From the NCBI GenBank assembly GCA_029688825.1, contig JARUKX010000030.1:1-49051 (forward strand): a DNA stretch of 49,051 bases, given 5' to 3'. Every line of letters starts with the position of its first letter. Positions within the stretch are counted from its first letter, which is position 1. Shown here piece after piece: positions 1 to 7,806 of the stretch. The translations under genes and the position numbers were made by a program. Under the pieces are notes generated by a model. The model was not told the origin of the DNA. It saw nothing but the letters and a program-made list of their open reading frames with translations, and ran no database searches. This stretch comes from Haloarculaceae archaeon H-GB1-1. Its GTDB lineage: Archaea; Halobacteriota; Halobacteria; Halobacteriales; Haloarculaceae.

Positions 1-78
1 GCTGACGTAAGTCAGCGGCGGGATGTCAATATCCACGATCGGTTTACCAATCGGAAGCTATGGTTCGTCAGGGCTCAC
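1..78 (-). pseudogene. Possible N-terminal gene fragment with in-frame amber codon
   Basis: On the minus strand an AGGAGG Shine-Dalgarno sequence (87-92) lies 8 bases before a GTG codon (76-78). That frame encodes VSPDEP, then a TAG (58-60), then an open stretch reading LPIGKPIVDIDIPPLTYVS to the window edge. The frame on both sides of the TAG looks like one acidic haloarchaeal N-terminus. One base change (GAG to TAG) would explain the stop. Alternatively, translation could begin at the GTG at 34-36 and the gene would be intact. The family cannot be named from so short a piece, and the rest lies outside the window. Confidence 0.3.
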
Positions 79-442
79 ATCAGATCCCTCCTGTACGGCG
101 GACCGCAGGGTTGGAATCCTCATGGGATGGAACGCTCTCGCTGCTTGGTCCCCCAAGCGCGACATACTCTCACTGGGACAGTCGAGCGCCATCGAAGATG
201 GCTGAAATCGACCGACCCTGCCGGGGTCGCCCCCGGCCCGGCGTTCACATTCTTTCCGATGGGAGGGGAGTATATAAGCCCCACGACTGAGACCTGCCGT
301 GACATATTGAGACAAAGGACCACGACAGCACGCGTCGTGGGCTAGCCGAACACCGCTGGCGTCGAGCCGACGTGGAGAGAGCAGGAGACTAACGAGCGCC
401 TATCCCGGCGACTGTCGAGAAGTGAGGAGTTGGTTGCGGGCG
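79..442. other. Non-coding left-edge stretch with TATA box and hairpin
   Basis: No convincing gene is present. A strong TATA-like element (TATATAAG, 270-277) could fire in either direction. On the plus strand, about 45 bases after it, a 7-bp perfect stem (CCACGAC/GTCGTGG, about 321-341) follows. On the minus strand it could drive the fragment at 1-78 through a long leader. Whether any RNA is made here cannot be judged from sequence. Confidence 0.4.
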
Positions 443-832
443 TCAGGCAGTGGTTGAGAGAGCGTGACGAACCGAGACGGGAACAGGAGCGGGGGAGAGG
501 AGCGCCAGGAAAGCCTCCGTGGGCGCTCGATCGGCGATGACGGTCGGTGGAGCGAGCGGCCCGCGGTCAGCGATGAGATCGTGTCGTGCGAAAGTCGGGA
601 CGGTGCGGGCCTCGAAGAAGTGGGTGAGGAGGTTCGCGAACGTCCACGCGTCGCGGAGGTCGGCGAAGCGAGCGACCTCGTCGACCGTCTCCTCGGGTTC
701 GCCGACATTCGTCCGAACGGTGACTGAGTGTGCCGTGGAGTCGCGGCACGTAGCGGGGCCGACGAAGACGCCGGTAGTTCGGCGACGATAGCCGTCCTCG
801 ACGTCGTTCCAGCCCGGATGGTGGGAGACCAT
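443..832 (-). CDS. Hypothetical haloarchaeal protein
   Basis: This 129-residue protein matches no family I recognise. It has no signal peptide or membrane segment. The centre (ETVDEVARFADLRDAWTFAN) has the look of an amphipathic helix, and the N-terminus is His- and Arg-containing. The ATG is favoured because a TATA-like TTATGAGG (about 856-862 on this strand) lies some 27 bases upstream, the usual layout of a leaderless haloarchaeal transcript. It is transcribed away from the DICT gene on its right. Coding status is probable but rests on composition and promoter position only. Confidence 0.55.
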   Translation of the reverse strand: MVSHHPGWNDVEDGYRRRTTGVFVGPATCRDSTAHSVTVRTNVGEPEETVDEVARFADLRDAWTFANLLTHFFEARTVPTFARHDLIADRGPLAPPTVIADRAPTEAFLALLSPAPVPVSVRHALSTTA

Positions 833-976
833 AGCAGGCGATGAAACGGCCGAACCTCATAACGGTCGTGGCCTCACCCAGGCGAGAGGGACGAGGAGAC
901 GAAAGGAAGAACAGGAGACACCTCTCGAGTTCCAGTACACAGAATGCTTAGGTGAATACTCGTCCATGCAACCGAC

Positions 977-1747
977 ATGGCAGGCGAGACCACCTCGCAT
1001 ATTCGGGAGTTCTTCGACGAGGGGCGAGCGTCGGATCGGGCCCTCGTCGTTCTGAACCGGACCGAACCACGACCGCTCGTGAATCTGTTGAGCGAAGCCT
1101 TCGACGGTCAGGACGTGGACGTGGCGGAACGAGAGGAAGACGACGAGGAGACGGACCTCGTCGCGCTGGTCGAAGGAGACAGCGTCGTAGCGACGTCACC
1201 GTTGCAGGCCCTGAGTGACGCGTTCCTGATGGTCAACTCCGACCTGTACCGGACGGGCACGCGGACGCTAGACGAGTTCGACGCACCAGCAGTACTGACG
1301 GAACTCGACGACACGGTCTTCTCGCTTCGTGGATTTCCGGCCTCGACGAAAGAGAAGCTGCTGTTGATCCTCATCTCCAGATATATCGAGAAGCAGGCGC
1401 TGGATGCCGACACAGGGACGTTACGCTCGTCGTTTCAGAAACTGTCGCGCTTGAACGACGAGGCAGGGACGAGGGAGATATACGAACGGCTCGGAGGGTC
1501 GTCGGTCGACGTGCACGTGTACGGAATCGGCGATTGGACGCCGTCCGACGCACCGTACGCGATTCATACGGGGGAGGAAGACGAGTACCGGCACACGTGG
1601 TTCGTCGTCCACGATCCTGGCAGAGAGTCGGCGCCACACGCAGCACTCGTCGCCTACGAGACGGAGCCGAACGTGTGGAAGGGGATGTGGACGCATCGCC
1701 CGGCGCTGGTCGACCGGATCGACCGGTACGTGGCGTCGTCGCTGTAG
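977..1747 (+). CDS. DICT sensory domain protein
   Basis: This is a 256-residue soluble protein of the haloarchaeal DICT family (a sensor domain named from diguanylate cyclases and two-component systems). The N-terminal half opens with an MAGETTSHIREFF segment, followed by an acidic stretch. The middle carries the helical TLRSSFQKLSRLNDE region. The C-terminal part (HTWFVVHDPG, then ALVAYETEPNVWKGMWTHRP) matches the second DICT-type protein in this window near 43 kb, which has IWAYDPDLIDDVD at the same place. The ligand is unknown. A weak TATA-like CTTAGG lies about 27 bases before the ATG. No output domain is fused, so it may act through a partner or be a stand-alone sensor. Confidence 0.7.
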   Translation: MAGETTSHIREFFDEGRASDRALVVLNRTEPRPLVNLLSEAFDGQDVDVAEREEDDEETDLVALVEGDSVVATSPLQALSDAFLMVNSDLYRTGTRTLDEFDAPAVLTELDDTVFSLRGFPASTKEKLLLILISRYIEKQALDADTGTLRSSFQKLSRLNDEAGTREIYERLGGSSVDVHVYGIGDWTPSDAPYAIHTGEEDEYRHTWFVVHDPGRESAPHAALVAYETEPNVWKGMWTHRPALVDRIDRYVASSL

Positions 1748-1848
1748 CTGAATCGGTGCCCGGAGGATGGAGGGGGTGCTCGGCAGGGCGCACGTCGACT
1801 GGAGGGGACATCGGGAGATTAAGGATACCGTGTGTCGATTTCCTCGAC

Positions 1849-3078
1849 ATGACTCGGCGAACGGATCGAAAACGCTGGCTTCAGACGTTCGTCGCGGGCC
1901 TCCACGCGGGGCGAACCACGCTCGGTCCCTGGAGCGGCAATCCGGTCCCGAAGGCGTGGACGCACGTGACGAAGGTCGACCCGGAGGGAAGTAAACGGCT
2001 TCCGCTCCTGTACCCACTGTATCTTCAGTTCACGGACGCCGTGTCCGTCGGTGGATCGAGCGACGTGACGGCAGCGAACTCCGAGGAGACGTTCGAGCTG
2101 CTGGACGTGGTCGCGACGCCGGCGTTCCACGAGCCGAGCGAGGCCCGCCACGTGACGGACCAGACCAGGAAATCCGCGGCGTTTCTCGCGGTTCCGGAGG
2201 TTCTCAACGGCGACTCGGACGCACTCGTCGGAACCCTCGGCGAAGCGGTGGAGTACCTCCGGGACGAGATGATCCCGGAGTTGCTTCGGGAGAAGCTCCC
2301 GTGGCCGCTCCGCGGACGACTCGTCGACCCGATGACCGATTTCCTGACGACGATGCTGCTCAGCCAGGCGGTCTTCGAGGCCTACATCATTCAGAACCCC
2401 GATAGCGCGGCGGCGAGGCGCGGGGGTGTGACCGAAGACGACCTCCTCTCGCCGGAGCAGGCCAGACAGCGAGCGATGGCGGCGGACCGACACCTCGGCA
2501 GCGAACTGGTCTACCTGGAGTACTCGGGAACGTACGGCGGTGAGGAGGCGGAAGCGATACTCGACCAGATAGCAGATCGGATGACCCAGTCGCGGCTCTG
2601 GTACGGTGGTGGGATCGACAGTCGCGAGAAGGCCGAGCGGATGCTGCAGGCGGGCGCGGACACCGTCGTCGTGGGAGACGTCTTCCACGAAGTGGCGGAC
2701 GAAGAGGCGACCGTCTGCGTGCGTGCGCGCGAAGAGTTCGACGAAGGCGCACCCAGGAGAGCCATCCGGGAGTGGATCGGCGAGGAAGTCGACGTCGAAA
2801 CGTCGGCGGCAGCCCGATATCTCCGGACGATTCCGGCCGTCGACGCACCGGTGGCGACGGCCGAGCGTCACCTCGCAGACACGGTACAGTGCTATCTCGC
2901 ACTGCAGAGGTCGGACTCGCAGACGCTAGCGAACGTCCTGGGTGCGCAGACGCGCACCGAACTGGACGACGCACTGGCAGCAAACGTCGACGTCTCGCAG
3001 TACCTGAGCGCCATCACGCCGCAGCGAGACGACGGGCAGGTATCGGTGCCACTGACACACGTGAGTGTCTTCGAGTAG
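1849..3078 (+). CDS. Extended geranylgeranylglyceryl phosphate synthase-like protein
   Basis: The protein shows hallmarks of the GGGP synthase/PcrB family, which joins a prenyl diphosphate to glycerol 1-phosphate in archaeal lipid synthesis. These are THVTKVDPEG (residues 38-47, conserved Lys and Asp), SVGGSSDVT (about 67-75), VYLEYSGTYGG (about 221-231) and WYGGGIDSREKAERM followed by DTVVVGDVFHE (about 248-279). Canonical members have about 230-250 residues. This one has 409, with an inserted helical segment in the middle (LPWPLRGRLVDPMTDFL) and about 130 extra C-terminal residues of unknown type. The ATG is chosen because homology begins close to it and a TATA-like GATTAAGG lies upstream. 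Earlier in-frame codons overlap the DICT gene. It is probably a divergent paralogue, not the main lipid enzyme, and its substrate is not known. Confidence 0.7.
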   Translation: MTRRTDRKRWLQTFVAGLHAGRTTLGPWSGNPVPKAWTHVTKVDPEGSKRLPLLYPLYLQFTDAVSVGGSSDVTAANSEETFELLDVVATPAFHEPSEARHVTDQTRKSAAFLAVPEVLNGDSDALVGTLGEAVEYLRDEMIPELLREKLPWPLRGRLVDPMTDFLTTMLLSQAVFEAYIIQNPDSAAARRGGVTEDDLLSPEQARQRAMAADRHLGSELVYLEYSGTYGGEEAEAILDQIADRMTQSRLWYGGGIDSREKAERMLQAGADTVVVGDVFHEVADEEATVCVRAREEFDEGAPRRAIREWIGEEVDVETSAAARYLRTIPAVDAPVATAERHLADTVQCYLALQRSDSQTLANVLGAQTRTELDDALAANVDVSQYLSAITPQRDDGQVSVPLTHVSVFE

Positions 3079-3105
3079 ACGGCTGCGGAGGAGAGGGCCC
3101 GAGGT

Positions 3106-4329
3106 TCAGGCGTCGTATCCGTCCAGGTTCTCCGGCGTTCCCGACAGGTAGATGTACTCGGTCGCGATGCCCGTGAGTATCGAGTCCGAGTCGACGGCGT
3201 ACCGAATCGCCTGGTCGAGATACTGCGTGGCGATGTCGACGACGTTCTGGTAGGCTTCGTCGTCGGTGTCGCAGATGAGGTACTCCGCTGTCACCGGAGT
3301 CAGTTGCTGTTCCGCCAGGTCCGCCTCGAGGTCGTCGACGTCGTCGAGCCATATCTGCGCGCCGATGATGGCGAGGACGATGGCGTGCTTGAACGATTCG
3401 TCGATGTCGATGCCGGCCGCGCGAAACATCTCGATCATCCCGTCGTAGATGACGCCGACGCGTTCGTACTGGGTCTTGCAGTAGGGCCAGTCACGCTCCT
3501 GGGCGGTCAGGACGTCCGGATTGGATTCGAACGGCGCGAACTTGTACTCGTCACGGATCTGCTCGGTCGCGTCGTCGTCGCCCTCGGTGGCACGGACCAT
3601 CAGCTCCCGGAAGTGCTGATCGTCGTCCTGGTGTGCCTCGGAGTCGTCGACTGCCGTCGTGTACCGCTCGCGGACCGCGGCCGGGAACGCCGAGAACTGC
3701 TCCTCGACGCGGGTCCGCAGGCATTCCTGTGCGATTTCGGCGACGCGCCGACGTTCGGCGTCGGTTACGTCGACGTCGAGCTGGAAATCCTCGTACTCGT
3801 CGTCGTTGATCGCGTCGCGCATGTCGCCGTCGAGGAGGGCTTCCGTGCAGAGTCGAGCGACCCGCTCCGCGTGCGCGACGAATTCGAGTTGCTCGCTGGC
3901 CCGTTCGCGGAGGCGTTCTTCCCGCGCGGCGTCGTCCGTTTCCACGGGAAAGTACGCGCTGATCGGCGTGCTTACCTCGCCGGTCACGGGGTTGACGTCC
4001 CCGTGGACGTCAGCCATCGCGCGTCGGTAGAGGTGGCCCAGCGTCAGTTCGACGGGCATGGTCAGCTTCGTCTCGTAGGAGAACGTGACCGACTCGTAGT
4101 CCAGTTCCTGTTCGACGCGCGCTTCGATAGCAGCGTACGCGTCCTCGAGGAACGCATCGAGCGTGTCTTCGACCCACCCACGAATGCGGAGTGCCGTCAG
4201 GTCGAGTTCACCCGAGCGCGTGTAGAAGCGAAAGACCGACCGGACCGAGAGTGGGACCACGGACGTCCGCGAGAGGAAGCCCGTGACTGTCCCGAACGGA
4301 GCCGACGACGATTCGAGACCGTGACTCAT
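3106..4329 (-). CDS. Unknown protein with isoprenoid-synthase-like aspartate motif
   Basis: This is a 407-residue acidic soluble protein with no family I can name. Near the C-terminus (residues 324-337) it reads AQIWLDDVDDLEAD. This resembles the second aspartate-rich motif of trans-isoprenyl diphosphate synthases (FQxxDDxxD). About 150 residues earlier a DDEYED cluster (176-181) sits near where a first aspartate motif would be expected, but the match is poor. The rest is predicted to be largely helical. It converges on the GGGP-synthase-like gene with a 27-base gap. That neighbour family uses a product of prenyl synthases, so the pairing is suggestive. The motif may be coincidence in an Asp-rich proteome, so function is left open. 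Confidence 0.55.
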   Translation of the reverse strand: MSHGLESSSAPFGTVTGFLSRTSVVPLSVRSVFRFYTRSGELDLTALRIRGWVEDTLDAFLEDAYAAIEARVEQELDYESVTFSYETKLTMPVELTLGHLYRRAMADVHGDVNPVTGEVSTPISAYFPVETDDAAREERLRERASEQLEFVAHAERVARLCTEALLDGDMRDAINDDEYEDFQLDVDVTDAERRRVAEIAQECLRTRVEEQFSAFPAAVRERYTTAVDDSEAHQDDDQHFRELMVRATEGDDDATEQIRDEYKFAPFESNPDVLTAQERDWPYCKTQYERVGVIYDGMIEMFRAAGIDIDESFKHAIVLAIIGAQIWLDDVDDLEADLAEQQLTPVTAEYLICDTDDEAYQNVVDIATQYLDQAIRYAVDSDSILTGIATEYIYLSGTPENLDGYDA

Positions 4330-4382
4330 TGGTTCCGAGTGGTCGGGCGAGCGTTGTATAGCTATTGAAACGCGGGGGAGTG

Positions 4383-5504
4383 TCAGAATATCTGCGCGCT
4401 CTCGTAGACTGCGAGGCCGTCGTCCTCGATCTCGTACGGGACCGTCCCTCGCGAGTGGTTCGCGTTGCGGATCTTCTGGATCTCGACGGCGAGCTGTGTG
4501 TCCCCAGAGTCCGCGCGGACGTACTTCAGGAGGAACACGGCGTCGGTGAGGTACTCGATGATGCCGTGGCGAGACGCGTGGGGATTGTCCTCTTTCGCCT
4601 CGCTGGTGAACAGGGTGGTGACGCCGGCGTCTTTCAGGCTCTGGGTGAAATCGAACACCTCGGTGCGGCGGCGGGATTGGTCGTCGTACATCATCTCCAG
4701 CAGCGAGACGGAGTCGAGAACGAACCGGTCGGCACCGAAGTCCTCGATGAGACGCGGCAGTTCGCCGCGGATGTTGTCCAGACTGTTGGCCATCTCGACG
4801 GGGTCGAGATCGATGACGGCGAGTCGCCCCTCTTCCTCGAATCGGTCGAACTCCCAGTCACGTTCGGCGGCCGTCGCCATGATGTCCTCGTAGGTCTGTT
4901 CGAGAGTGATGAACACCGCGTTATCGCCGGCTTCGGTGAGACCGTGATGGAGAAACTGAAGTCCGAACGTCGTCTTCCCCGTCCCCGCCCCGCCGATCGT
5001 GACGATGAGGTGGCGTTTCGGAATTCCACCGTGGATCATGTTGTCGAGCCCCTCGATTCCAACGTCGAGGCGAGGGATATCCGACTCGAAGTCCTCGTCG
5101 TCGAAGCTCTCGGAGCTGCCACCGCCGAAGCCGCCACCACCGCCGCCGAAGCCGCCACCGTCACCACCACCGCCGAGGTTGGGGCCGCCCACCGACTCCA
5201 TCTCGGCGGCAAAGTCGTCTTCGAAGAGGGATCCGTCGTCCCCCTTGTCCGAGGTGTCGATGTCGCTGCTATCGTCGAACGGGTTCGATTCGTCAGCGTC
5301 GCCGAACGGGCTCGATTCGGTGTCCTCACCGAACGAGCTAGCATCGTCAGCGTCGTCGAACGGGCTCGCCCCCGCAGCGTCGTCGGGTTCGCCCTCGTCG
5401 TCACTCGCTGCATCCGCGGTGTCGGATTGGGTGTCCTGTTTCGCGTCTTTGAGCGCGCTCTCGAACCAATCGTCCTCGTCGTCGGTCGGTTCGTCCTCGC
5501 TCAT
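4383..5504 (-). CDS. KaiC-like RecA-fold ATPase with low-complexity N-terminus
   Basis: A single KaiC/RecA-type ATPase domain fills residues about 145-373. It has Walker A GGAGTGKTT (171-179), Walker B RFVLDS (260-265), a glutamate pair in LEQTYEDI and a C-terminal KIRNANHSRG (344-353) as in KaiC proteins. The first 140 residues are unusual. They hold short acidic repeats of the kind SPFDDADD, SPFGDADE and NPFDDSSD (about 47-80), then a glycine- and phenylalanine-rich tract (GGGGDGGGFGGGGGGFGGG, 111-129). Haloarchaea have many one-domain KaiC paralogues thought to act in signalling, and the partner of this one is not evident. It is divergent from the NAD kinase gene, with a 220-base gap holding an AT-rich promoter stretch (TAAATTATAC). 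Confidence 0.8.
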   Translation of the reverse strand: MSEDEPTDDEDDWFESALKDAKQDTQSDTADAASDDEGEPDDAAGASPFDDADDASSFGEDTESSPFGDADESNPFDDSSDIDTSDKGDDGSLFEDDFAAEMESVGGPNLGGGGDGGGFGGGGGGFGGGSSESFDDEDFESDIPRLDVGIEGLDNMIHGGIPKRHLIVTIGGAGTGKTTFGLQFLHHGLTEAGDNAVFITLEQTYEDIMATAAERDWEFDRFEEEGRLAVIDLDPVEMANSLDNIRGELPRLIEDFGADRFVLDSVSLLEMMYDDQSRRRTEVFDFTQSLKDAGVTTLFTSEAKEDNPHASRHGIIEYLTDAVFLLKYVRADSGDTQLAVEIQKIRNANHSRGTVPYEIEDDGLAVYESAQIF

Positions 5505-5724
5505 GTAATGGTCTCTCCACCCACTCCCGCGAGCATACGAAGTCGTTGGTGCCGACGTAAATTATACTGTCGGCTGTACAGGGATGTCCCGTCTCGCAAA
5601 CTCGGCAGGGACGGACTCCTACCGCCGAGTTCGCGCGTTACGGCGACGAACCGAGCCAGGTGACCGCAGATGACCGCGGACATAGAGAACGGGTTTATCA
5701 GGACGGAAAGCAAATCCAGGATCG

Positions 5725-6588
5725 ATGAAGGTCGGGATCGTCGGCCAGAAGGGGAACAGCCGGGCCGCGTCACTGGCGGCGACGCTCTGTGAGAGTCTCC
5801 GAGAGGAGGGCGTCGACATCGCGGTCGACGAGACGACCGCAGGGGCGCTGCAGGCTGCCGCCCACTGGGACGAGCCAGAGACACGCGCGAGTTACGCCAG
5901 CGTGGACATCGAGGAGATGGACGACCGAGACCTCGTGGTCAGTATCGGCGGCGACGGAACCTTCCTCTTCGCCGTACGGGGCGCGGGAGAGGCGCCGCTG
6001 ATGGGCATCAACCTCGGGGAGGTCGGGTTCCTGAACGCGGTGGCTCCCGGGGACGCCGTCGAGGCGGTCGGCGACGTGGTGGAGGAGTACTTCCAGAACG
6101 GGGAGATACCCACGAGGGAGGTGCCCCGGCTACAAGCGCGCGGCGACGACTGGTCGTTGACGCCGGCACTGAACGAGGTCGTGGTGCAGGGAGCACAGCG
6201 CGGCCACGGACAGGGCCTCGACCTCGAAGTTCGAGTCAACGGCTCGCTCTACGAGAGCGGGCACGCGGACGGGGTTCTGGTATCGACGCCCACCGGCAGC
6301 ACCGCCTACAACCTCAGCGAGGGTGGCCCGCTCGTCCACCCCGTCGTCGAGGGCTTCGTCGTGACCGAGATGTGCGGGGACGATACGATGCCACCGCTGG
6401 TCGTCGGATACGACAGCACGGTGACCGTCCGAATCGATGACGCGGAATCCGGCGTCGTCGTCAGCGACGGACGTGTGGTCGAAGAAGTAGCACCACCGAC
6501 GCAGATAACTATCGAACGAGCAGCGGACCCGGTCCGAATCGCCGGTCCGCCGCTCGATTTCTTCACCGCGCTCGGAAAGCTAGAGTGA
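5725..6588 (+). CDS. nadK: NAD kinase
   Basis: This protein phosphorylates NAD to NADP in the cytoplasm. The 287 residues match the usual archaeal length. The signature GGDGTF is at 75-80, followed by GINLGEVGFLNAV (about 93-105), the NE of the ALNEVVVQG segment, and the substrate loop STPTGSTAYNLSEGGP near residue 190. The start ATG directly precedes the KVGIVGQKGN strand typical of the fold. It is divergent from the KaiC-like gene and convergent with a small membrane protein gene whose stop codon begins 2 bases later. The assignment is firm. Confidence 0.95.
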   Translation: MKVGIVGQKGNSRAASLAATLCESLREEGVDIAVDETTAGALQAAAHWDEPETRASYASVDIEEMDDRDLVVSIGGDGTFLFAVRGAGEAPLMGINLGEVGFLNAVAPGDAVEAVGDVVEEYFQNGEIPTREVPRLQARGDDWSLTPALNEVVVQGAQRGHGQGLDLEVRVNGSLYESGHADGVLVSTPTGSTAYNLSEGGPLVHPVVEGFVVTEMCGDDTMPPLVVGYDSTVTVRIDDAESGVVVSDGRVVEEVAPPTQITIERAADPVRIAGPPLDFFTALGKLE

Positions 6589-6589
6589 G

Positions 6590-6877
6590 TTACCGGTCTG
6601 CCGTCGCCAGCAGGACGGGAGCGACGACGAGCAACACGAGCCCGAAGAACTTGTACTGCATGATGCTTCCGAGGAGGCTGAGTTCCTTCGGGGCGAACAG
6701 CGACGACGGGGTGATGAGGAGAATCAGCCCGAACGTGATGGTGTGGATCGTGAACAGCTTTCGGGACCGCTGCGCCAGCGTCGCGACCAGACCGAGAAGG
6801 TAAATCACGAGGAGCGCGTCCCCGGCGTTGACCTTGAGTAGGAACCCGTCGATGACTTGCAGCGGTAACGCGAACAT
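6590..6877 (-). CDS. Small three-helix membrane protein
   Basis: The 95-residue protein has about three hydrophobic helices: ALLVIYLLGLVATLAQ, IHTITFGLILLITP and KFFGLVLLVVAPVLLA. Basic RSRK lies between the first and second. There is no signal peptide cleavage site and no catalytic motif. Composition and compactness look like a genuine, conserved haloarchaeal membrane protein of unknown role. The 230-base gap between it and the response regulator gene on the right contains a TTTAAA-type element near 6905-6912 that could serve this gene. Confidence 0.7.
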   Translation of the reverse strand: MFALPLQVIDGFLLKVNAGDALLVIYLLGLVATLAQRSRKLFTIHTITFGLILLITPSSLFAPKELSLLGSIMQYKFFGLVLLVVAPVLLATADR

Positions 6878-7107
6878 TCCTAGTCCGAGTTGGCTCTGTT
6901 TGAGCCTTTAAACTTCCGTTCCGCTCCGGACGAACGCACCAATGCTGCGTTCGTCCGATCGGCCCCGGTCACGGTACAGTGGTCGTCGAGACCGGGAGGA
7001 ACGACCGGTATCGGCCGGAAATTCCCCGCCTGGAATCGCGAGAAACGGTCAGGAAGAGTTGTGGCACCCATCAAGTACAAATACTTGCCGCTCCGAAATT
7101 GCGTATC

Positions 7108-7683
7108 GTGTCCGAGCCGACTGATACCCCTACGGTCCTGGTCGTCGACGACGAGCAGGAGGTCGCGGACGTCTACGCTTTGCGACTGCGGAGCGAGTAC
7201 GATATCGACGTCGCCTACGGGGGCGAGGAGGCCCTCGAAACGGTCGACGCGGCGACCGACGTCGTACTGCTCGACCGGCGCATGCCTGACCGTTCGGGGG
7301 ACGAAGTGTTGGAGGAGATTCGAGCGCGCGGGTTGGACTGTCGAGTCATCATGTTGACTGCAGTCGATCCGGACTTCGACATCATCGACATGGAGTTCGA
7401 CGACTACCTCTGCAAACCCGTCGAGAAGGACGACCTCGTCTCGGCGATCGAACAGCAGATGGCCGCCAGTCGGTACGACGAGCGACTGACCGAGTACCTC
7501 GAAGTGACCTCGAAGATCGCGCTTCTGGAGAACGAAAAGACCGCGCGCGAACTCGAGGAGAACGACGACATCCAGCGACTCCGCGAGCGTGCAGCGTCGC
7601 TGAAAGAGGAGATGGACGACGTACTCGATGAGTTCGAAGACATCGAGGCGGCGTTCCGCGACATCGGTCGTCAACCCGGCTGA
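7108..7683 (+). CDS. HalX-type response regulator
   Basis: The protein has an N-terminal receiver domain: VLVVDDEQEVADVY acidic pocket, phospho-acceptor Asp in VVLLDRRMPD, Thr in MLTAVDP, and Lys in CKPVEKDD. A C-terminal HalX domain of about 70 residues follows (SKIALLENEKTARELEE then a coiled-coil-like REDxL helix), an output module specific to haloarchaea. The GTG start (VSEPTDTPTVLVVDD) is preferred over upstream in-frame ATGs because a TATA-like ACAAATACTT sits about 27 bases before it and homology begins there. That gives 191 residues. No histidine kinase is adjacent, so the partner is unknown. A close paralogue follows directly. Confidence 0.88.
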   Translation: MSEPTDTPTVLVVDDEQEVADVYALRLRSEYDIDVAYGGEEALETVDAATDVVLLDRRMPDRSGDEVLEEIRARGLDCRVIMLTAVDPDFDIIDMEFDDYLCKPVEKDDLVSAIEQQMAASRYDERLTEYLEVTSKIALLENEKTARELEENDDIQRLRERAASLKEEMDDVLDEFEDIEAAFRDIGRQPG

Positions 7684-7771
7684 CCGACGCGAATCTGGGA
7701 GACCGGAGACGGCAGACACAGCGCTCTTTTGCAGCTACTGCGTCGAGTCGTGACCCGCGTGGGGAACAAAG

Positions 7772-7777
7772 TATAAA
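7772..7777 (+). promoter_or_regulatory. TATA box of second HalX regulator
   Basis: TATAAA lies 30 bases before the TTG start of the downstream response regulator. This predicts a transcript with almost no leader and supports the unusual TTG start. Confidence 0.6.
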
Positions 7778-7806
7778 TTCGAGGCTCACTGAGGGTCGGC
7801 TAGAAT

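Noticed and set aside
1-16. GCTGAC/GTCAGC hairpin as a terminator or attachment site
   Set aside because: It lies inside the protein-like reading frame at the left edge, and a 6-bp palindrome is expected by chance in a window this size.
1534-1848. N-terminal extension of the GGGP-synthase-like gene into the DICT gene
   Set aside because: The extra 105 codons overlap the DICT gene in another frame, are Arg-rich, and precede the recognisable family N-terminus and a TATA-like element.
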